Assembly: GCA_965223755.1 (NCBI GenBank)
Contig: CBDCXF010000002.1
Coordinates: 496,001 to 560,000, forward strand
Origin: CBDCXF01 sp965223755
GTDB lineage: Bacteria > Acidobacteriota > Thermoanaerobaculia > Multivoradales > JAHEKO01
Reading direction: 5' to 3'
Length of the DNA stretch: 64,000 bases
Shown here: positions 42,224-51,055 of the stretch, piece after piece
How positions within the stretch are numbered: the stretch's first letter is position 1
Layout of the letters: the number at the start of each line of letters is the position of its first letter
The notes under the pieces: model-generated
Database searches by the model: none
The model's input: the letters and a program-made list of their open reading frames with translations, nothing else
What the model was told of the DNA's origin: nothing
Program-made: the position numbers and the translations under genes

Positions 42224-43189
42224 CTAGGCCGATTGCAAACGTTGACGCCAGTAGTCGAGGGTGTCGGCGAGAGTCTTGGAGAACGGAATCTCCGGCTCCC
42301 AACCGGTGGCTTTGTGAAACTTGCTGTAGTCCCCTAGCAGCACCTCGACATCCGACGGTCGCAGACGCTCCGGGTCGACCTCCACTTTGACGTCGGCTTC
42401 GGAGAGATCCAGCAAGCGGTCCAGCAACTCGCGAATCGTGATCCCCTTGCCGCTGCAGAGGTTGTAAACCTCGCCCGGCTCGGCTTTCTGCGTTGCCAGC
42501 CAGTAGCCACGCACCATGTCGCGCACGTCGGTAAAGTCCCTCACCGAATCTAGATTGCCGACTCGGATCACCGGTTCACGCTTGCCGGCTTCGATCTCGG
42601 CGATCTGCTTAGCAAAGTTCGAGGTCACGAACACATCACCTCGGCGAGGACCGGTGTGGTTGAAACCGCGCGTGCGAAAGGCGCGGGTTCCGTAGCTGCG
42701 GTGGTACTGATATCCCAGCATGTCCTGGGCAACCTTGGACACGGCGTAGGGCGAAAGCGGACGCAAGGGATTGTCCTCGGTGATGGGGACCTCGTCGGGC
42801 AGGACCAGACCGTATTCCTCACTTGAGCAGGCAATCTGAACCGCAGCGTCGAGCTCAAGCTCGCGAAGTGCTTCAAAGATGTAAATCTGACTGTTGACGT
42901 TGGTGGACATGGTCTCCACCGGGCCAAGCCAACTGGTGGGCACAAAACTCTGTGCCGCCAAGTGAAAAATCACTTCCGGACGCACCTTGTCCAGGGTTGT
43001 GCGAACCGAGGCCGCATCCCGCAGGTCGGTCTCGACCAGCTCAACGCGATCCAAAATGCCTTCGATGTTGTCGAGCGGGCTGCGCCAACGGTAGGTGCCG
43101 AAGACTTCCACCTGTGACTGGTGCTCGAGCAAGTACTCAGCCAGATGGGAACCGGCAAAACCGGTAATTCCAGTAATCAAAGCTCTCAA
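42224..43189 (-). CDS. gmd: GDP-mannose 4,6-dehydratase
   Basis: 321-residue SDR converting GDP-mannose to GDP-4-keto-6-deoxymannose. Motifs: LITGITGFAGSHLAEYLL, FHLAAQSFVPTSW, ACSSEEYG with YAVSKVAQDMLGYQY (Ser/Glu/Tyr/Lys) and RGFNHTGPRRGDVFVTSNFA. The TTG start at 43187-43189 has GGAGGA about 6 nt upstream. It lies 30 nt after lptD; the stop TAG is part of the CTAG flanking the MITE-like element. With rmd it supplies GDP-D-rhamnose, presumably for surface polysaccharide. Confidence 0.9.
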   Translation of the reverse strand: MRALITGITGFAGSHLAEYLLEHQSQVEVFGTYRWRSPLDNIEGILDRVELVETDLRDAASVRTTLDKVRPEVIFHLAAQSFVPTSWLGPVETMSTNVNSQIYIFEALRELELDAAVQIACSSEEYGLVLPDEVPITEDNPLRPLSPYAVSKVAQDMLGYQYHRSYGTRAFRTRGFNHTGPRRGDVFVTSNFAKQIAEIEAGKREPVIRVGNLDSVRDFTDVRDMVRGYWLATQKAEPGEVYNLCSGKGITIRELLDRLLDLSEADVKVEVDPERLRPSDVEVLLGDYSKFHKATGWEPEIPFSKTLADTLDYWRQRLQSA

Positions 43190-43219
43190 AACGAATCCTC
43201 CGTTGGTTCTAGGACCGGC

Positions 43220-46132
43220 CTAGAAACGGTAGGCGCGGGTGTCATTGTTGCGGCGATCCCCAAATCCGAAGTCGAGGAACGAGCCAATATGCTTCAAGGA
43301 CACCACGACGCGATATTGCTGGTTTTTGACCTCTTGGAGCAAGCCACTCAACGTTCGGACACGTCTACTTTCTCGGAACTCGAGTCGCAGCCCGGCACAG
43401 TTGCCGTTGTAGGTGATGCGAAAGCTCTGGCGCTGCAGCTTTGGCGCCTCGAGGGTGATTGTCGTGCCGTCACCCCCGGGCCCTTCGACATCGCCAGGCT
43501 CAAGATTGAGGTTGACGGAACCGCGCATCTCGATGCGTCCGTTCCACAAAGTCATTCCTGCTCTGAGACCCAACTGGTCCGACGAGGCGTCTCCGGCCAT
43601 GCGGTCGTTGAGTGGATCATCGGCGAGAAAGAACCTCCGGTTCCATGAGATACCAATGAAGTTGCGCTTGAACTCATCAAATCCGAGTTCTCCGGAGATA
43701 GTGTAATTCGAAAACTCGTTGGCCAATGTGTTGTAACTGGCGTCGGCGCGCAAACTGGTCACGCGCGAGGGGTTGAATCGGTAGCGCAGGAGGATGGGAC
43801 CGGTGGTGTCGGTAATCCTCTCACTCGGCTCCCCCTCTTCGAGCCCCGGGATGGTGAGCGACTGCAGCGTGCGGTCGTCAAGGCTGTAGGACTGCGCCAG
43901 TTCAAAGGTCATGATCTCGCGCGTACCTACCGCTCTTTTTTTGCGCTGTTGCTGCTCAAGCCCAGGCGAAAGATCCAACTTCAAGAGATAGGGCACACTG
44001 ACCGGCAGCCCCTCGGGGTTGGTGGCAGGATTAAACGCCCATTTCGAGACGGCGGTCACCGCTGCCAAGTCCAGAGCAGGATCAAGTCCCTCGAGCACTT
44101 CCACGTCGGTGACTCTGCCCGCTTCGGTGACGACTACGCGCAGAATCATGGAACCTTCGATCTTCGCCTCTTTCGCAGCTTCAGGGTACTTGGGCGGCGC
44201 GCCTCGGATGAGCTCGGGGGGAGTTATCTCGTCTTCTGCATCTTGTCCAAAGCCCACGGCGATTGCCGGCAGTTCGTCGCTGAGCCCACCTTCCGCTTCC
44301 ACCGCTGCCTCGTCAGCAAAATCGCCTTCGCCTTCGATTATCCCGCGGACCCATTCTTCCGGCGCTTTGGGCTTGGCGATCAAGCGGTTGACCAGTCGCG
44401 CGGTGGCCCGGTGCTGATCGTCAACGCGGTCGAGTTCGTCAAAACTCGGTACGCGATCTTCGTCTTCAAACTCGTCCGTAAACGCATACTCAAAGCGCGG
44501 CTCGATGACGTGCTTGAACTTCTCAAAAGACCCCAAACTGCTGTTGAAGATCTTGGAGAACGACGGCCCAACGATCTCGGCACCAACGCCAGGGACGAAT
44601 CGCGTCAGACTCTCTCCTTCGATGGTTCCGACCTCCGGCGACCCCTCAGGCAATTCCTCATCTACAGCTGGCGCCAAAACTTTTGATTTTTGATACCAAG
44701 TTGTTCGGGCATTGGCCTTTAGATTGATCTGGAGCCATGGAACGGTGTCGAGAGGCAGGGTCAACGTCGGCAGAATGTGAGCGCGCGCGTAGTCGGTCTT
44801 TCGGGTCGGCGTATCGGGATCGTCGAAGCCTCGCTCGACGCTGATCACATGCGCCGCACCCTGCATTTGAAAATAGAACGGCGTCTCACCGACTTGCACC
44901 TGACGCAAGCGGTACTCAAACTCCGGGAGCTGGCGCTGAATAGTGTTGCTCTTATCCGTATTGAGCGTTTCCCGCTGATCGAAGCGGAGGTTCATGGACT
45001 GCGGACCCCAAGCGCCGGTTAGGTAGGCGCGCGATTGCCAACTTCGCCGCGAAATTCTGGGCAGATCGCGGTCAAAATCGCGAAAGAACTCGAAGTCGGA
45101 AAAATCCACGATATCCACAAAGGCCCGCAAACCGCCGGGCAGGTCTCGGGTTTCATGTTTGAAGGTAATGCGGTGCTCGGTCTCGGTCGTTACGCCATCT
45201 GCGCCGACCACATCGTGATCGACAAACCTGGCCCTCAGTTCGCCGCGAGTCCTCTGGCTTGGGTGGTAGCGAAATTCGGTGGCGTAACCGAAGAAATCCT
45301 CGCTGTAGAAATCGGCGAACAGCGTCACATCGTAGCTTGGACCCAACGTCTGGTAGTAGGCCACGCCGACGTTGGTTCCATGGCGTTCTGAACTGGAGAA
45401 GTTGGGCAAGAGAAAGCCGGAGGTGCGCTTGCTCTTGACCGGAAACAGCAGGTACGGCGCGTAAAAAACCGGAAGTTTCTTTGCCCGCATGGTGACGTTG
45501 GACGCCCGCGCGTAGCCCTCGAGAGTTACCTTGGCCTTGCCAGTCCGGAAGCTCCAGACTGGAACATCGCCTTCACAAGCCGAGAACATGCCGTTGGTCA
45601 CCACGTAGCTCGCGTCACCGACCTTCTCGACCAGATCACCGCGGAAATAGATGTCGGGTTGCAGATTGGCGGTCGCTTGCTCCATCGTTCCGGTCTTGTC
45701 GTCGAGGTTGTAGGTCAACACCGTAGCCCCGTACCGATTGGGACCTTCGTCGAGGATGACGTTGCCTGTCGCCTTGACGATGCGGGTCGCAAGATCCACA
45801 TCGGCGCGGTCCGCCTGGATGGTCAAGTTTTGGTATCCAACTTTGACGTTGCCCACTAGCGAGATGGTGTTATCGCCACGACGAACCATAGCGTCGGCTT
45901 CGCCTATGACCTGTCCGCCGCCCTGGTCTTCGGGCATCGGTATGCGGAACTCGGTCCGCGATTCAGGAATTAGCGGTGTGGACACGGTGCCTTCCGACGC
46001 GGCGTCCTCGGCCGGGACCTCCAGTTCACCGGTCTCCTCGATGAGTTCGCCTGCCTGCGGGGGTTCCTGTGCACCCGCACCTGGAACGCCGAGGATCAGG
46101 CAGATCGCCGTGAGCCCAACGACCAGCTTCAC
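43220..46132 (-). CDS. lptD: LPS assembly protein LptD with an inserted TonB C-terminal domain
   Basis: 970-residue outer-membrane translocon subunit that inserts LPS. Signal peptide KLVVGLTAICLILGVPGAGA; a periplasmic OstA-like jelly roll (GNVKVGYQNLTIQADRADVD, GNVILDEGPNRYGATVLTYN); FSACEGDVPVWSF; then the barrel (KSKRTSGFLLPNFSSSERHG, LGPSYDVTLFADFYSEDFFG). At about residues 590-725, between HRATARLVNRLIAK and EIMTFELAQSYSL, sits an acidic linker and a TonB_C domain (PPELIRGAPPKYPEAAKEAK, then RVVVTEAGRVTDVEVLEG) at about 43970-44225. The GTG start is 1 nt after the thiolase TGA, with GAGAGGAG upstream. Confidence 0.9.
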   Translation of the reverse strand: MKLVVGLTAICLILGVPGAGAQEPPQAGELIEETGELEVPAEDAASEGTVSTPLIPESRTEFRIPMPEDQGGGQVIGEADAMVRRGDNTISLVGNVKVGYQNLTIQADRADVDLATRIVKATGNVILDEGPNRYGATVLTYNLDDKTGTMEQATANLQPDIYFRGDLVEKVGDASYVVTNGMFSACEGDVPVWSFRTGKAKVTLEGYARASNVTMRAKKLPVFYAPYLLFPVKSKRTSGFLLPNFSSSERHGTNVGVAYYQTLGPSYDVTLFADFYSEDFFGYATEFRYHPSQRTRGELRARFVDHDVVGADGVTTETEHRITFKHETRDLPGGLRAFVDIVDFSDFEFFRDFDRDLPRISRRSWQSRAYLTGAWGPQSMNLRFDQRETLNTDKSNTIQRQLPEFEYRLRQVQVGETPFYFQMQGAAHVISVERGFDDPDTPTRKTDYARAHILPTLTLPLDTVPWLQINLKANARTTWYQKSKVLAPAVDEELPEGSPEVGTIEGESLTRFVPGVGAEIVGPSFSKIFNSSLGSFEKFKHVIEPRFEYAFTDEFEDEDRVPSFDELDRVDDQHRATARLVNRLIAKPKAPEEWVRGIIEGEGDFADEAAVEAEGGLSDELPAIAVGFGQDAEDEITPPELIRGAPPKYPEAAKEAKIEGSMILRVVVTEAGRVTDVEVLEGLDPALDLAAVTAVSKWAFNPATNPEGLPVSVPYLLKLDLSPGLEQQQRKKRAVGTREIMTFELAQSYSLDDRTLQSLTIPGLEEGEPSERITDTTGPILLRYRFNPSRVTSLRADASYNTLANEFSNYTISGELGFDEFKRNFIGISWNRRFFLADDPLNDRMAGDASSDQLGLRAGMTLWNGRIEMRGSVNLNLEPGDVEGPGGDGTTITLEAPKLQRQSFRITYNGNCAGLRLEFRESRRVRTLSGLLQEVKNQQYRVVVSLKHIGSFLDFGFGDRRNNDTRAYRF

Positions 46133-46133
46133 G

Positions 46134-47309
46134 TCAGCTCCTCTCCACCAGGACCGCCGTCGCTTCGCCGCCGCCGATGCAGATGGCGGCAACTCCGCGA
46201 TGGGCGTCCGCCCGCTGCATGGCATGCAACAGCGTGACGACGATGCGAGCCCCCGAAGCTCCGATCGGGTGACCCAGAGCGACCGCGCCGCCGTTGACAT
46301 TGATGCGATCCCGATCGACTCCAAGCTCCTGCTCGAAAGCCATAGCGACGACCGCGAAAGCTTCGTTGACTTCCCATAAGTCGATATCGACTGGTTTCAA
46401 ACCTTGCTGATCGAGGAGTTTGTTCGCCGCCGCGATCGGTGCGGTGGTGAACCACTCGGGCTGCTGAGCAACACTCGTCTGAGCCACCAACCGCGCCAGT
46501 GGCTTGGCGTCGAGCTGTGCCGCGCGTTTGCTGCTCGCCACGACCAAAGCTGCCCCTCCGTCGTTGATTTTGCTGGCGTTGGCCGCAGTGACCGTGCCGT
46601 CGCGGTCGAATGCCGGCCGTAACGTCGGCATCTTTTCCCAGCGCACCCGCCCCGGCTCTTCGTCGGCGGCGACCGTTACCTCACCTTTGCGGGAGGTGAC
46701 AATCACCGGCTCGATCTCAGCCTCGAAAGCTCGCTTTTCTTGGGCGCCTAGCGCTCGGCGATAGCTTTCAGCAGCAAATTCGTCTTGCTGCTCACGGGTG
46801 AACTCGTACTTGGCCGCACAAGTCTCTGCGCAGTTCCCCATATGTTTGTCGCCGTAGGGGTCCCACAGACCGTCGTGGATCATTGAGTCGACTAGCTTGC
46901 CATGGCCGAGTCGCAGGCCTTGGCGCGCACCAACCGCCAAAAAGGGGGCCTGGCTCATCGACTCCATGCCGCCCGCCACCGCCAGGTCGATATCGCCACA
47001 GCGAATATCATTGGCAGCCATCATTAAGGCCCGCATGCCAGAGCCGCAAACCTTGTTCACCGTCACCGCGCCGACGTGCTCGGGACATCCGGCGGCCATT
47101 GCCGCCTGGCGGGCCGGGGCCTGGCCGACTCCGGCAGGAAGAACGCAGCCCATATACACCTGATCCAAGTGCTCTGGTGCTACTTTTGCTCGCGCCAAAG
47201 CGCCGCGAATCGCAACGGCTCCCAGGCGCGGCGATGGCAGCGTCGCGAGACCGCCCTGAAAAGCCCCAATCGGAGTACGGGCAGCACCTAAAATGACGAC
47301 TTCTTGCAT
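46134..47309 (-). CDS. Acetyl-CoA C-acyltransferase (thiolase)
   Basis: 391-residue thiolase: N-terminal VVILGAARTPIGAFQGGLAT, acyl-accepting Cys in VNKVCGSGMRALMMAAN, GGMESMSQAPF, NVNGGAVALGHPIGASGARI (active His) and C-terminal CIGGGEATAVLVE (second Cys). The ATG at 47307-47309 gives the normal family N-terminus. It leads an operon with lptD, gmd, rmd and the HD protein. It could serve the final thiolysis of anthranilate or fatty-acid breakdown; the unusual company gives no direct clue. Confidence 0.93.
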   Translation of the reverse strand: MQEVVILGAARTPIGAFQGGLATLPSPRLGAVAIRGALARAKVAPEHLDQVYMGCVLPAGVGQAPARQAAMAAGCPEHVGAVTVNKVCGSGMRALMMAANDIRCGDIDLAVAGGMESMSQAPFLAVGARQGLRLGHGKLVDSMIHDGLWDPYGDKHMGNCAETCAAKYEFTREQQDEFAAESYRRALGAQEKRAFEAEIEPVIVTSRKGEVTVAADEEPGRVRWEKMPTLRPAFDRDGTVTAANASKINDGGAALVVASSKRAAQLDAKPLARLVAQTSVAQQPEWFTTAPIAAANKLLDQQGLKPVDIDLWEVNEAFAVVAMAFEQELGVDRDRINVNGGAVALGHPIGASGARIVVTLLHAMQRADAHRGVAAICIGGGEATAVLVERS

Positions 47310-47443
47310 AGATACGCTTGGCAGAAAACGCCCGATCTGGCGTCCAGTCTGGCGGGGCATCGTAGCACAGCGGCGCGCCGCCAAAGCACCGGTTTGGGCT
47401 GGCTTTTTGGCCCTTCACCACCGCCAAAGGTAGGCTCAGTGCG

Positions 47444-47899
47444 GTGAAGAGTTTGGCCATCGATTTCGGTGAACGCGGCATCGGCCTGGCGCTGTCCGAT
47501 CCTCGGGGAAGTTTCGCCGTGCCGATCGAAGCAATTGCGCGTAGCAGCGACCGCCAGGCGATCGCTGCGATCGCCGAGGTGGTCGCGGAGAACGAAATAG
47601 AGCAAATCATTGTGGGTCTGCCTTTGGGGCTCGACGGCCACCGCGGGACCGCTGCCACAAGGGTCGAATCCTTCGTGCGCAAGCTGACGGCGAAGGTCGA
47701 CGCAAAGGTTCGGACCTTTCCGGAAACGCTCACCACGGTCGAAGCCGAGCGGATGCTCCAAGACCGTACTAGTAAGCCGATCCGAGCTGGCAACCAAGGT
47801 CGAGCCAGCGACAACGCGCACTCGGTAGCGGCGCAAGTGCTGCTGCAAGACTTTCTCGATCACAGTCGCCGACTGATGACTATGGCGGAAGACGAATGA
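47444..47899 (+). CDS. ruvX: Putative pre-16S rRNA nuclease / Holliday junction resolvase-like YqgF (RuvX)
   Basis: 151 residues with the RNase H-like fold: SLAIDFGERGIGLALSDPRG (first Asp), IIVGLPLGLDGHRG (YqgF signature) and ASDNAHSVAAQVLLQDFL (C-terminal Asp). YqgF homologues mature 16S rRNA or resolve recombination intermediates. The start is GTG at 47444. The stop overlaps the mltG start (ATGA), a pairing common in bacteria. Confidence 0.92.
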   Translation: MKSLAIDFGERGIGLALSDPRGSFAVPIEAIARSSDRQAIAAIAEVVAENEIEQIIVGLPLGLDGHRGTAATRVESFVRKLTAKVDAKVRTFPETLTTVEAERMLQDRTSKPIRAGNQGRASDNAHSVAAQVLLQDFLDHSRRLMTMAEDE

Positions 47900-48954
47900 A
47901 GCGCGTGGTTTTGGCCCTGGCCGTTTTGTTCGTCCTCGTCGCGGGCCTGGGGGCTTGGGGGTGGCAGCAATGGAACAAAATTCATGCTCCGGCCTTTCCG
48001 GGAGACGAGGCACGGCATGCCGACATCGTGCCTGGCAGTTCGGCGCGTGCGATCTTCGCGCAACTGGCCGACGCCGGAATCCTGCCGGACTCTCGCCTGC
48101 CCGAGCTTTACTACCGTTTCACCCTTGAAGAACCGCCGTTGCAGGCCGGTGAGTACGAATTCGCTCCGGGAATCAGCATCGCCGAAGTCGTGGCCAAGGT
48201 GGTCGCTGGCGAAGTGATCACGCGCCCGCTGACCATTATCGAAGGTCTCACCGTGCAGGAAACGGCGGAGGAAGTCGAGAGGCAGGGATTTGCGACCGCC
48301 GAGGCCTTCCTCACCGCCGCTAGCACTTCGCTGATTGCGGACTTGGACCCCGCTGCGACCACTCTCGAAGGTTATCTGTTTCCGGACACCTACTTTTTTC
48401 CGCGCTCCGCCAAGGCGACCGACATCGTGGCAGCGATGGTCGGCACCTTCCGCGAGCGCACGCACAGTCTGCGAGAGACCCTTGGAGTCGGGGAATCGGG
48501 AGTCAGGGAATCGGGGGTCGGGGAATTGCGCGAACTGGTCATCCTTGCCTCCATCGTCGAAAAGGAGACGCAAGTCGACTCAGAACGCGCTTTAGTCGCG
48601 GGGGTTTACCGCAATCGACTCAACATCGGCATGGCCCTTTACGCAGACCCCACCATCATTTACGCACTCAAGCTCGCGGGAACTTGGGACGGTGACCTGC
48701 GCCGCCGGGACCTCAAGATGGACTCTCCGTACAACACCTACCTGGTTGGGGGACTGCCACCCTCGCCTATCGCCTCTCCAGGGTTGGCCAGTTTGAACGC
48801 CGCCGCCAACCCATCGCAAGAGACCTACCTCTACTTTGTCAGCAAGAATGACGGCACCCACGTGTTCGCGAAAACACTGGCGGAGCACAACCGCAACGTC
48901 AACAAGTGGCAGCGCCAGTACTGGCGCGAACGACGCCGCGCAGCCGCGCAGTAG
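47896..48954 (+). CDS. mltG: Endolytic murein transglycosylase MltG
   Basis: 352 residues: an N-terminal membrane segment (VVLALAVLFVLVAGLGAWGW), LysM-like region, then the YceG core: LEGYLFPDTYFFPRSA, VILASIVEKETQVDSERALV (catalytic Glu), VYRNRLNIGMALYADPTIIY and MDSPYNTYLVGGLPPSPIAS. It cleaves nascent glycan strands to terminate elongation. A 15-residue segment GVGESGVRESGVGEL just before the catalytic block is encoded by an in-frame short DNA repeat at 48484-48528. The start overlaps the ruvX stop. Confidence 0.94.
   Translation: MKRVVLALAVLFVLVAGLGAWGWQQWNKIHAPAFPGDEARHADIVPGSSARAIFAQLADAGILPDSRLPELYYRFTLEEPPLQAGEYEFAPGISIAEVVAKVVAGEVITRPLTIIEGLTVQETAEEVERQGFATAEAFLTAASTSLIADLDPAATTLEGYLFPDTYFFPRSAKATDIVAAMVGTFRERTHSLRETLGVGESGVRESGVGELRELVILASIVEKETQVDSERALVAGVYRNRLNIGMALYADPTIIYALKLAGTWDGDLRRRDLKMDSPYNTYLVGGLPPSPIASPGLASLNAAANPSQETYLYFVSKNDGTHVFAKTLAEHNRNVNKWQRQYWRERRRAAAQ
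48484..48528. repeat. In-frame short tandem repeat inside mltG
   Basis: Three runs of the type GGAGTCGGGGAATCG / GGAGTCAGGGAATCG / GGGGTCGGGGAATTG, a 15-bp period. It encodes GVGES-GVRES-GVGEL and keeps the reading frame. Such words also look like dispersed intergenic repeats rather than protein-selected codons. Confidence 0.75.
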
Positions 48955-49011
48955 TCGAGATCTCCAGTGATGGAGCTTATTGACAGCTAGTAGCCATTCT
49001 CGTAAGGCTAT

Positions 49012-49020
49012 TGTTACATT
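49012..49020 (+). promoter_or_regulatory. Candidate extended -10 promoter element
   Basis: TGTTACATT fits an extended -10 (TGn-TACATT, four of six to TATAAT) 42 nt before the ATG at 49062. A TTGACA at 48980-48985 is too far away to pair with it as a -35. Weak, sequence-only evidence. Confidence 0.25.
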
Positions 49021-49061
49021 TGCGCCGAATTCGCCTGGCGCACAGGCAGAGGTGTCCGTTT

Positions 49062-50996
49062 ATGAGTGAACAAACGTTCGGTCGGTATTCTTTACTTCGT
49101 CAACTTGGGAGCGATGCTCTGGGAACGATCTACCGAGCCGGCCTTCTTGAAGAGGGTGGGGTTGCAGAACTCGTCCTATTGCGCATATTTGATGCCCCGG
49201 AAGCACAAAGTGCTGCGGTGGCTGACGCCCTTGCCAGAGCCCAACCGGGTGTAGGAACCGCCGCAGTGCCTGCCGCGACTGACTGCGGCACCATCGACAA
49301 CCGGCCATTCATGGCCTACCCGTACGTTTCGGGGCGCACCGTCCGCCGCCTGATCGAGGATCTCGCCAACCGTGGCGCTTCGATGCCGGCCGAACACTCG
49401 TTGTTTTTGATTGACCGTGTGACCCAGGCGGCGGAGGCGTTTGCCAACTCGGCGAATACCAGCGGCATTGTGCTGGCCGAAACTGCCTATCTTTCCAATG
49501 ACGGCGATATTCAGTTGCTGGGTCGCGAGGTGGCCGGTGAACCTCTGTCCGTGCTCGCCCGTGAGACCGGCTTGACCAACTATCTGGCCAACGATGACCG
49601 CCTGAGCGATATCCATTCCATCTCGGTACTGCTTGGCGAAATGATGGGCAACACGGTGCCGGAAGATATTCAAGGCTTGATCGACGCTGGTACGGCCGAC
49701 AAGCCGCCGAGTTTGGAAGCCTGGAAGGGTCGCCTTGAGCAGGTGCGGTTTGCTCGTGCCGAATCGTCCACCGCGTTCGACCTCGCTTTCTTCGTACACG
49801 GCCTGTTGATCGACGAAATCGAAGAAGACACGAGGCGCATCGAGGCTGAGAAGACTTCTTTGGGGGCCGATCCCGAGCCGGAAGAGGAGCCCACCAAAAA
49901 GGCGGCTCCGACCGTCGCGTCGACTCCGACCGCGAAATCCGAAGCCCCAGAAACTGCAAAAGACAGTCGCAAGCTGTCCCCGGCGATTCTCGCCGCCGCT
50001 GGTATCGCTGCGCTGGCGCTGGTCGGGTGGCTTGGCTGGCAGTTCCTGGGCGGCGACAGTACCTCGACGGCCCAAACGCCAACGGAAACTCGTGACGTCA
50101 CGACTGACGTAGCCCTGCCGGCTGCAAACCCAGTCGATGCAAGCGCCGACGAGGACGGGTTCACGGAGTCAACCGAAGGCGCCGGCAACACCGCCGCGGG
50201 AAGCCTGCAAGCACAGCCCGCAGCGCAAACGGCTCTGGGTGCGGTCGACACCACGCTGCCGGCCCAAAATCCGCTGGCCCAAAATCCGCCAACTCAGAGC
50301 CCGCTGACTAACAGTGGCGTCGTACAAGTCGCGACCTCGACTCGCTTCACGCCGGCCGCGACCGACGTGACCTCAGATCTCGACGTGCCCGAGCCGCCTC
50401 AATCCGAGACTGAGATCCGCGAGCAGATTCAAGCCATGGCCGCCGCTAAATCGGCCGAGGTAGAAGAGAGCCTGCGCGCCGAGTACCAAGAACAGTTTGA
50501 CGCTCTCAGGAAGCAACTCGAAGAGGCTGAGGCCAAGAAAAAGGCTGACGAGGAGGCTCAAATCGCCGCACAAAAGGCCGAAGAGGAGCGCAAGCGCCAG
50601 GAACAAGAGGCGAAAGCTCTAGCCGAGGCCGAGGCCAAAAAAAGGGCTGAAGAGGAAGCCGCCCGCAAGGCGGCCGAAGAAGCCGCCAAGGCCAAACCCG
50701 GAGATCTCGTCGCCGACGGCCCGGGTGTGACGACGGCGAAAATGACCAAGCAGCCCCGCGCCGTGTATCCACGCGTCGCCGAGCGCATGGGTCGGTCCGC
50801 CACCATCAATGTTCGAGTCCTGGTGGATGAGACCGGCAAGGTCACCGACGCTCAACTGATTGGTGACAAGGCCAGCTTCGGTTTCGACGAAGCTGCCCTG
50901 GCTGCTGCTCGCGCCACGGAATGGCAGCCCGCGCAAAAAGACGGCGTCAAGGTTAAGATGTGGAAAGTGATCCGCATCGTGTTCGAGCCGCGCTAG
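49062..50996 (+). CDS. Pseudokinase - membrane helix - coiled coil - TonB_C fusion protein
   Basis: 644 residues. The N-terminal 250 follow a Ser/Thr kinase layout: FGRYSLLRQLGSDALGTIYR (glycine-loop position), FMAYPYVSGRTVRRLIEDL and LAETAYLSNDGDIQLLGREV, where HRD...N and DFG should be; the catalytic Asp and DFG are missing (LGRE). A single membrane helix (about 308-331, ILAAAGIAALALVGWLGWQF) leads to a Pro/Ala/Thr-rich linker, an Ala/Glu/Lys coiled coil (452-546) and a TonB C-terminal domain (553-644, MTKQPRAVYPRVAERMGRSA). A cytoplasmic sensor-like domain is thus joined to a periplasmic TonB-like domain. AGAGGTG precedes the ATG at 49062. Confidence 0.85.
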   Translation: MSEQTFGRYSLLRQLGSDALGTIYRAGLLEEGGVAELVLLRIFDAPEAQSAAVADALARAQPGVGTAAVPAATDCGTIDNRPFMAYPYVSGRTVRRLIEDLANRGASMPAEHSLFLIDRVTQAAEAFANSANTSGIVLAETAYLSNDGDIQLLGREVAGEPLSVLARETGLTNYLANDDRLSDIHSISVLLGEMMGNTVPEDIQGLIDAGTADKPPSLEAWKGRLEQVRFARAESSTAFDLAFFVHGLLIDEIEEDTRRIEAEKTSLGADPEPEEEPTKKAAPTVASTPTAKSEAPETAKDSRKLSPAILAAAGIAALALVGWLGWQFLGGDSTSTAQTPTETRDVTTDVALPAANPVDASADEDGFTESTEGAGNTAAGSLQAQPAAQTALGAVDTTLPAQNPLAQNPPTQSPLTNSGVVQVATSTRFTPAATDVTSDLDVPEPPQSETEIREQIQAMAAAKSAEVEESLRAEYQEQFDALRKQLEEAEAKKKADEEAQIAAQKAEEERKRQEQEAKALAEAEAKKRAEEEAARKAAEEAAKAKPGDLVADGPGVTTAKMTKQPRAVYPRVAERMGRSATINVRVLVDETGKVTDAQLIGDKASFGFDEAALAAARATEWQPAQKDGVKVKMWKVIRIVFEPR

Positions 50997-51055
50997 ACAG
51001 AGTCGGTTCGGTCGCGCCAAAAAGACGGGCATCGGAAACCTAGGGAGGCTTGGTT

